Shown: one piece after another, positions 60,506 to 64,000 of the stretch
Position numbering within the stretch: the stretch's first letter is position 1
Layout: every line of letters begins with the position of its first letter
NCBI GenBank assembly: GCA_002951815.1
Contig: CP019454.1
Coordinates: 1,364,001-1,428,000, forward strand
From: Sulfobacillus thermotolerans
GTDB taxonomy: Bacteria; Bacillota; Sulfobacillia; Sulfobacillales; Sulfobacillaceae
DNA: 64,000 nt
Reading direction: 5' to 3'
Position numbers and translations under genes: made by a program
The notes under the pieces: generated by a model
The model's database searches: none
What the model saw: only the letters and a program-made list of their open reading frames with translations
What the model was told of the DNA's origin: nothing

Positions 60506-62189
60506 CCAAATTGCGGCTGGGGAAGTGGTGGAGCGTCCCGCTTCTGTAGCGAAGGAACTGGTGGAGAATGCCTTAGATGCGGAGGCACAGCATATTGATG
60601 TGACCTTAGCTGAGGGAGGACGGCAATTTTTAGCGGTGCGCGATGATGGGCACGGCATGGACCGCGAGGACCTCGTCCTTTGTGTTAAACGTCATGCCAC
60701 CTCTAAGATTGAACGGTTAGAGGATTTGGCGCAGGGAACGACCCTAGGCTTTCGCGGCGAAGCTTTAGCCGCCATTTCTGCCGTCAGCCGGATGCGTATG
60801 GCCTCTTGTCCCCGCGGCAGTGCCTACGGCTACCAAGTTCAGATTACAGGAGGCATACCGTTAGAGCCGCAGCCGTGTGCCATGGACCAGGGCACAGAGA
60901 TTGTGGTCGAGGATTTATTTTTTAATATTCCAGCGCGACTTAAGGCCTTAAAATCGCCAACGGCGGAACTCGGGGCGGTTCAAAATACGCTGCAGCATTA
61001 CGCGATTGGCTATCCTGAGGTGGCATTCAAACTCACGAGTGAGCAGACCGTGTTATGGCAGACCTCTGGCCAAGGCCGAATCGATGAGACTGTCTTGCAG
61101 TTGTTTGGCCGTGAAGTGGCCTCGGACATGCTGGAAGTATCTTGGTCAGGGCACGGAGTGACTGTGACGGGGTTTGTGTGTCCCGCGGGGCGGCACCGTG
61201 GCACCCGTCAGGGACAAAGTCTCTTTATCAATCGGCGCTGGGTCACTAACTGGGTTTTGCGCAATGCGGTGGAAGAGGCATTTCGTCCGAATGTCCCCGA
61301 CCGACGGTATCCTTATTTTTGGCTGTGGGTGACGGTGGATGGCGCGGAGGTCGATCCCAATGCCCATCCGACCAAAGCCGAGGTGCGTCTTGACCACGAA
61401 CGGATGATTGCGGGATACCTCTACCGTGCGGTTACGGAGGTGTTGACCCGATATTCCTCGTCGTCGGCTTTGAGAGTCAACAGTTCTTGGGAGGTGCCTG
61501 TGGCTTCCGAAGAGGTCCATGCCAACGAGCAGTTAATGTTGGTATGGGATAGGCCCCGTCATGAGGCTCCCGAGCCCGACCCGATTTTGCATGAAGAATA
61601 TCAAGCCTTGGTCCCGTTGGCTCAATGGCAGGCTAAATACATCATTGCGCAGGGTCCTTTGGGGTTATATCTCATTGACCAGCATGCCGCTCACGAACGG
61701 GTGTATTATGAGGAATTTCGCAAAAAAGGGCGTGACATTCTCGTAAGTCAGCCGTTGTTGATTCCCTACACCTATACGTGTCTTCCAGCAGAATGGGCAA
61801 AATGGCAAGAGAACCGTGCGCTGTTTGCAGAAATGGGATTTGAGGTGGAGGAAGTAGGAGGGACAACCTTATTAGTTCGCGCTTTGCCGCAAGGCTTGAC
61901 AGCACCGCATGGTGACAATGGGGGGATCATTCGTACCGTCCTGGAATCCTTAACCGAGCAAGATGCCCATCAGGGCCATCCGATCTTTTGGACGCAAGAG
62001 GCGAAGTATGCGATGGCCGCATGCAAGGCGGCGGTTAAGGCCTACCGTCCCCTCACCTTGGAAGAAATGCAAACCCTATTGAACCTCATGGCACGGGTGG
62101 AAGACCCTCGTGGCTGTCCGCATGGTCGGCCGACGACGCTGCACTTAAGTATGGAGGAGGTTGACCGCCGATTTGGACGACGGGGATAA
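60468..62189 (+). CDS. mutL: DNA mismatch repair protein MutL (endonuclease type)
   Basis: 573 residues. GHKL ATPase: ELVENALDA, DDGHGM, TLGFRGEALA. The C-terminal endonuclease motif DQHAAHERVYYE (Asp404 on) and the CPHGRPT end show it nicks DNA itself, consistent with absence of MutH. GTG start after AAAGGAG, 38-nt overlap with mutS. Confidence 0.96.
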   Translation: MGRIHILDALVADQIAAGEVVERPASVAKELVENALDAEAQHIDVTLAEGGRQFLAVRDDGHGMDREDLVLCVKRHATSKIERLEDLAQGTTLGFRGEALAAISAVSRMRMASCPRGSAYGYQVQITGGIPLEPQPCAMDQGTEIVVEDLFFNIPARLKALKSPTAELGAVQNTLQHYAIGYPEVAFKLTSEQTVLWQTSGQGRIDETVLQLFGREVASDMLEVSWSGHGVTVTGFVCPAGRHRGTRQGQSLFINRRWVTNWVLRNAVEEAFRPNVPDRRYPYFWLWVTVDGAEVDPNAHPTKAEVRLDHERMIAGYLYRAVTEVLTRYSSSSALRVNSSWEVPVASEEVHANEQLMLVWDRPRHEAPEPDPILHEEYQALVPLAQWQAKYIIAQGPLGLYLIDQHAAHERVYYEEFRKKGRDILVSQPLLIPYTYTCLPAEWAKWQENRALFAEMGFEVEEVGGTTLLVRALPQGLTAPHGDNGGIIRTVLESLTEQDAHQGHPIFWTQEAKYAMAACKAAVKAYRPLTLEEMQTLLNLMARVEDPRGCPHGRPTTLHLSMEEVDRRFGRRG

Positions 62190-63141
62190 CGGGCGTGTTA
62201 AGCCGCCGCTGGTGATTTTGGCAGGACCGACATCGGTGGGGAAAACTGATGTCAGCCTTGCCGTCGCCGAGGCACTGCAGGGCGAAATTATTTCCTGTGA
62301 TTCAGCGCAAATTTTTCAAGGGGTGGATATCGGGACCGCGAAAATTCCGTTAGCGGAACGTCGCGGCATTCCGCATTTTGGCTTGGACCTCGTGGATGCG
62401 TCGGCCACGTTTTCCGTGGCCGAATATCAGCAGTACGCCAAAACCCGCATTCATGAGATTTGGGCGCGTGGCCACTTGCCCATTATGGTGGGCGGCACGG
62501 GGCTGTGGATTCGGGCCGTGGTTCAAGACTTTATCTTTACTCCCCAAGATCCGGCGTTGTCGGCAGCTATTCGGCGCCATATCCGGCAATTGGCAGACGA
62601 GCAGGGATGGGAAAAAATTCGCGATTTACTGAAGGTATTAGATCCGGTGAGCTATGACAAAATCGCGGCCAACGACAAAAATCGAATTACGAGGGCATTG
62701 GAGGTCGTGTGGACCACTGGCCGTCCATTAAAACGGCAGGGACAGCCAAGTCCCTACCGTGTCGACTATTGGGTGTTGACTCGCCCTATTGCTGACTTGC
62801 ACCAACGGATTACACAGCGTACGCACCAGATGATTGCGCAGGGCTTGCCCGAAGAGGTCTTAGGTCTGTTGTCGCAGGGGGTGCCGGCCCATGCGCAAAG
62901 CTTGTCCGCTATCGGATACCGAGAAACGGTGCAATGGGCTTTTGGCCGGAGTACCGCGGCGGAACGGGACGAATTTATTGCGCGGCATACCAAGCAGTAT
63001 GCGAAACGTCAATTGACATGGTTTCGTTCGGAAAAGGCTGCTCGTTGGCTCGATCTGTCTCTCTACGGATTTGAACGGGTTGCGGCCCAGATTATTTCCC
63101 ACGCGCAAGAGCTCGTGGCGGTTCAACGACAAAAGACTTGA
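62173..63141 (+). CDS. miaA: tRNA dimethylallyltransferase
   Basis: Adds a dimethylallyl group to A37 of UNN-reading tRNAs. P-loop GPTSVGKTD, the DSAQIFQGVDIGTAK block and the catalytic Tyr/Arg region near NRITRALEV are seen. TTG 62173 is preferred over TTG 62161, which touches the ribosome site. 29-nt overlap of the wider frame with mutL. Convergent with the sleB-like gene (19 nt overlap). Confidence 0.95.
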   Translation: MDDGDNGRVKPPLVILAGPTSVGKTDVSLAVAEALQGEIISCDSAQIFQGVDIGTAKIPLAERRGIPHFGLDLVDASATFSVAEYQQYAKTRIHEIWARGHLPIMVGGTGLWIRAVVQDFIFTPQDPALSAAIRRHIRQLADEQGWEKIRDLLKVLDPVSYDKIAANDKNRITRALEVVWTTGRPLKRQGQPSPYRVDYWVLTRPIADLHQRITQRTHQMIAQGLPEEVLGLLSQGVPAHAQSLSAIGYRETVQWAFGRSTAAERDEFIARHTKQYAKRQLTWFRSEKAARWLDLSLYGFERVAAQIISHAQELVAVQRQKT

Positions 63142-64000
63142 TTGCCAATAGTTACTGTCACCGGCAACGTATTCATCCAACTGGCATAGGGCAAAGAGGG
63201 GTTGTAATAGAATAACGCCCCGCCCGTCGGATCGGCACCGTTCAGGGCTGCCATCACGGCTTTATAGGCCAAGGTTCCGGGACTTTGCCAAAAAGTTCCG
63301 GAACTCACCGAATCAAATTGTCCGGGTTCTTCAATCACCTCGGGGATGGTTTTGGGAAACCCCGGGGTTTTTAACCGGTTTAGAACCACTGCGGCCACGG
63401 CGACTTGTCCTAAAAAAGGTTGGTTGCCGGCTTCGGCGTGGACTAAATGGGCCAATAACCGGATATCCTCGTGCGTAAAAGGCACCGTCGACGGGGAGAT
63501 GGCGGCGGCAGGCTGCACGGGCTCGGCATCATAGAGGTGAGCTTCTGGTTTCGCAGCCGGCACACTCAGGACTTGTCCCTTGGTCAATTGGTCAGACGTC
63601 AGGTGATTTGCATGCCAAATTTTCAAAATAGGGACTTGGTAACGACGGGCAATGGATTCCACAGTGTCTCCGGGGGTTACGGTATGACTCTGGGTGGGAA
63701 TCGTCAATGTATCCCCGGCGTAAATGGTTGTACTGTGTAAGTGATTGGCAGCTTCCAGCGTGGCAACAGAAACATGAAACTTTTCGGCAATGCTCCACAA
63801 AGAGTCACCCCACCGGATCCGGTAGACGTGGGCACGCGTTTGCGACTGGGCCAGCGATGACAAGGGCCTGCGAAGTTTTTTCGGTAAGGCAATGGGGCGT
63901 GGGACAATGAGCGTAGGTGAATGGGCTTTCATACCGACTGGCGCGACTTTGGGCGCAGGTGTTTGATGCGCGGCACTGCCCAACAGCAAGGTGCCACATG
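63123..64000 (-). CDS. LysM-SleB spore-cortex/cell-wall hydrolase (5' end outside window)
   Basis: The frame is open to the window edge, so the N-terminus (signal peptide: LLLGSAAHQ) is cut. Two LysM repeats (YRIRWGDSLWSIAEKFHVSV and HTVTPGDTVESIARRYQVPI) bind peptidoglycan; the C-terminal Hydrolase_2/SleB domain (AHLVHAEAGNQPFLGQVAVA and later) carries the catalytic Glu. This arrangement is typical of cortex-lytic enzymes working at germination. Convergent with miaA. Confidence 0.9.
   Translation of the reverse strand, partial: CGTLLLGSAAHQTPAPKVAPVGMKAHSPTLIVPRPIALPKKLRRPLSSLAQSQTRAHVYRIRWGDSLWSIAEKFHVSVATLEAANHLHSTTIYAGDTLTIPTQSHTVTPGDTVESIARRYQVPILKIWHANHLTSDQLTKGQVLSVPAAKPEAHLYDAEPVQPAAAISPSTVPFTHEDIRLLAHLVHAEAGNQPFLGQVAVAAVVLNRLKTPGFPKTIPEVIEEPGQFDSVSSGTFWQSPGTLAYKAVMAALNGADPTGGALFYYNPSLPYASWMNTLPVTVTIGNQVFCR

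Overview
The window looks like a chromosomal segment of an endospore-forming, Gram-positive (Firmicutes) acidophile. The gene set and gene style resemble Sulfobacillus-type bacteria, but that genus is an inference from gene content, not from a search. Supporting signs are strong AGGAGG-type ribosome binding sites, many GTG and TTG starts, spore and wall genes (SleB/LysM hydrolase, PdaB-like deacetylase, GH18 protein, D-Ala-D-Ala carboxypeptidase), a NiaR repressor, glutamate decarboxylase, and a secreted G1-type (acid) peptidase.

Layout. 1-430 is the 3' end of an ftsK/spoIIIE translocase gene. From 528 to about 36 kb lies a mixed block: an aldo/keto reductase; two nearly identical IS607-family elements (1490-4014 and 12338-14861) in direct orientation bracketing glutamate decarboxylase, an MFS carrier, a HelD-like motor and an AarF/UbiB kinase; then a YbjQ protein, nucleoside hydrolase, two more MFS carriers, a TrkA-like channel subunit, glutamate racemase, an acyl-CoA ligase, a csoR-copA-copZ copper operon, a GNAT enzyme, DedA, lipoprotein and TPR genes, the G1 peptidase with a TrmB-type regulator, a divergent 2OG-oxygenase/DUF3050 pair, an orphan Trp-rich protein, a LON-domain protein, an acyl-CoA dehydrogenase and asnS.

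From 36.4 kb a dense forward-strand core follows: rodZ-like gene, D,D-carboxypeptidase, rimO-pgsA, an FtsH-like protease with a membrane partner, cinA, a DEAD-box helicase, recA-recX, a ferredoxin, an unknown gene, ymdB, dipeptidase, pepA. Then come a small coiled-coil gene, the GH18 gene, a membrane gene and a second dedA. A reverse three-gene operon (niaR, a nitrilase-like protein without the catalytic Cys, an intact nitrilase) lies back to back with a ppx-like gene followed by mutS-mutL-miaA. The window ends inside a LysM-SleB spore-cortex hydrolase gene on the reverse strand.

How the genes work together. Copper sensing, efflux and chaperoning form one operon. mutS-mutL-miaA and recA-recX are overlapping repair modules. 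Wall and spore genes cluster around both. Normal Firmicute order puts ftsK close to rodZ-pgsA-cinA-recA; here about 36 kb of accessory genes separate them.

Strongest leads for new biology: the NiaR-linked nitrilase plus pseudo-nitrilase operon, a TnpB lacking the zinc-finger cysteines and the RuvC-III aspartate beside a conserved structured right end, an apparently split FtsH-like system, and a channel-like TrkA protein whose selectivity filter is not K+-like.
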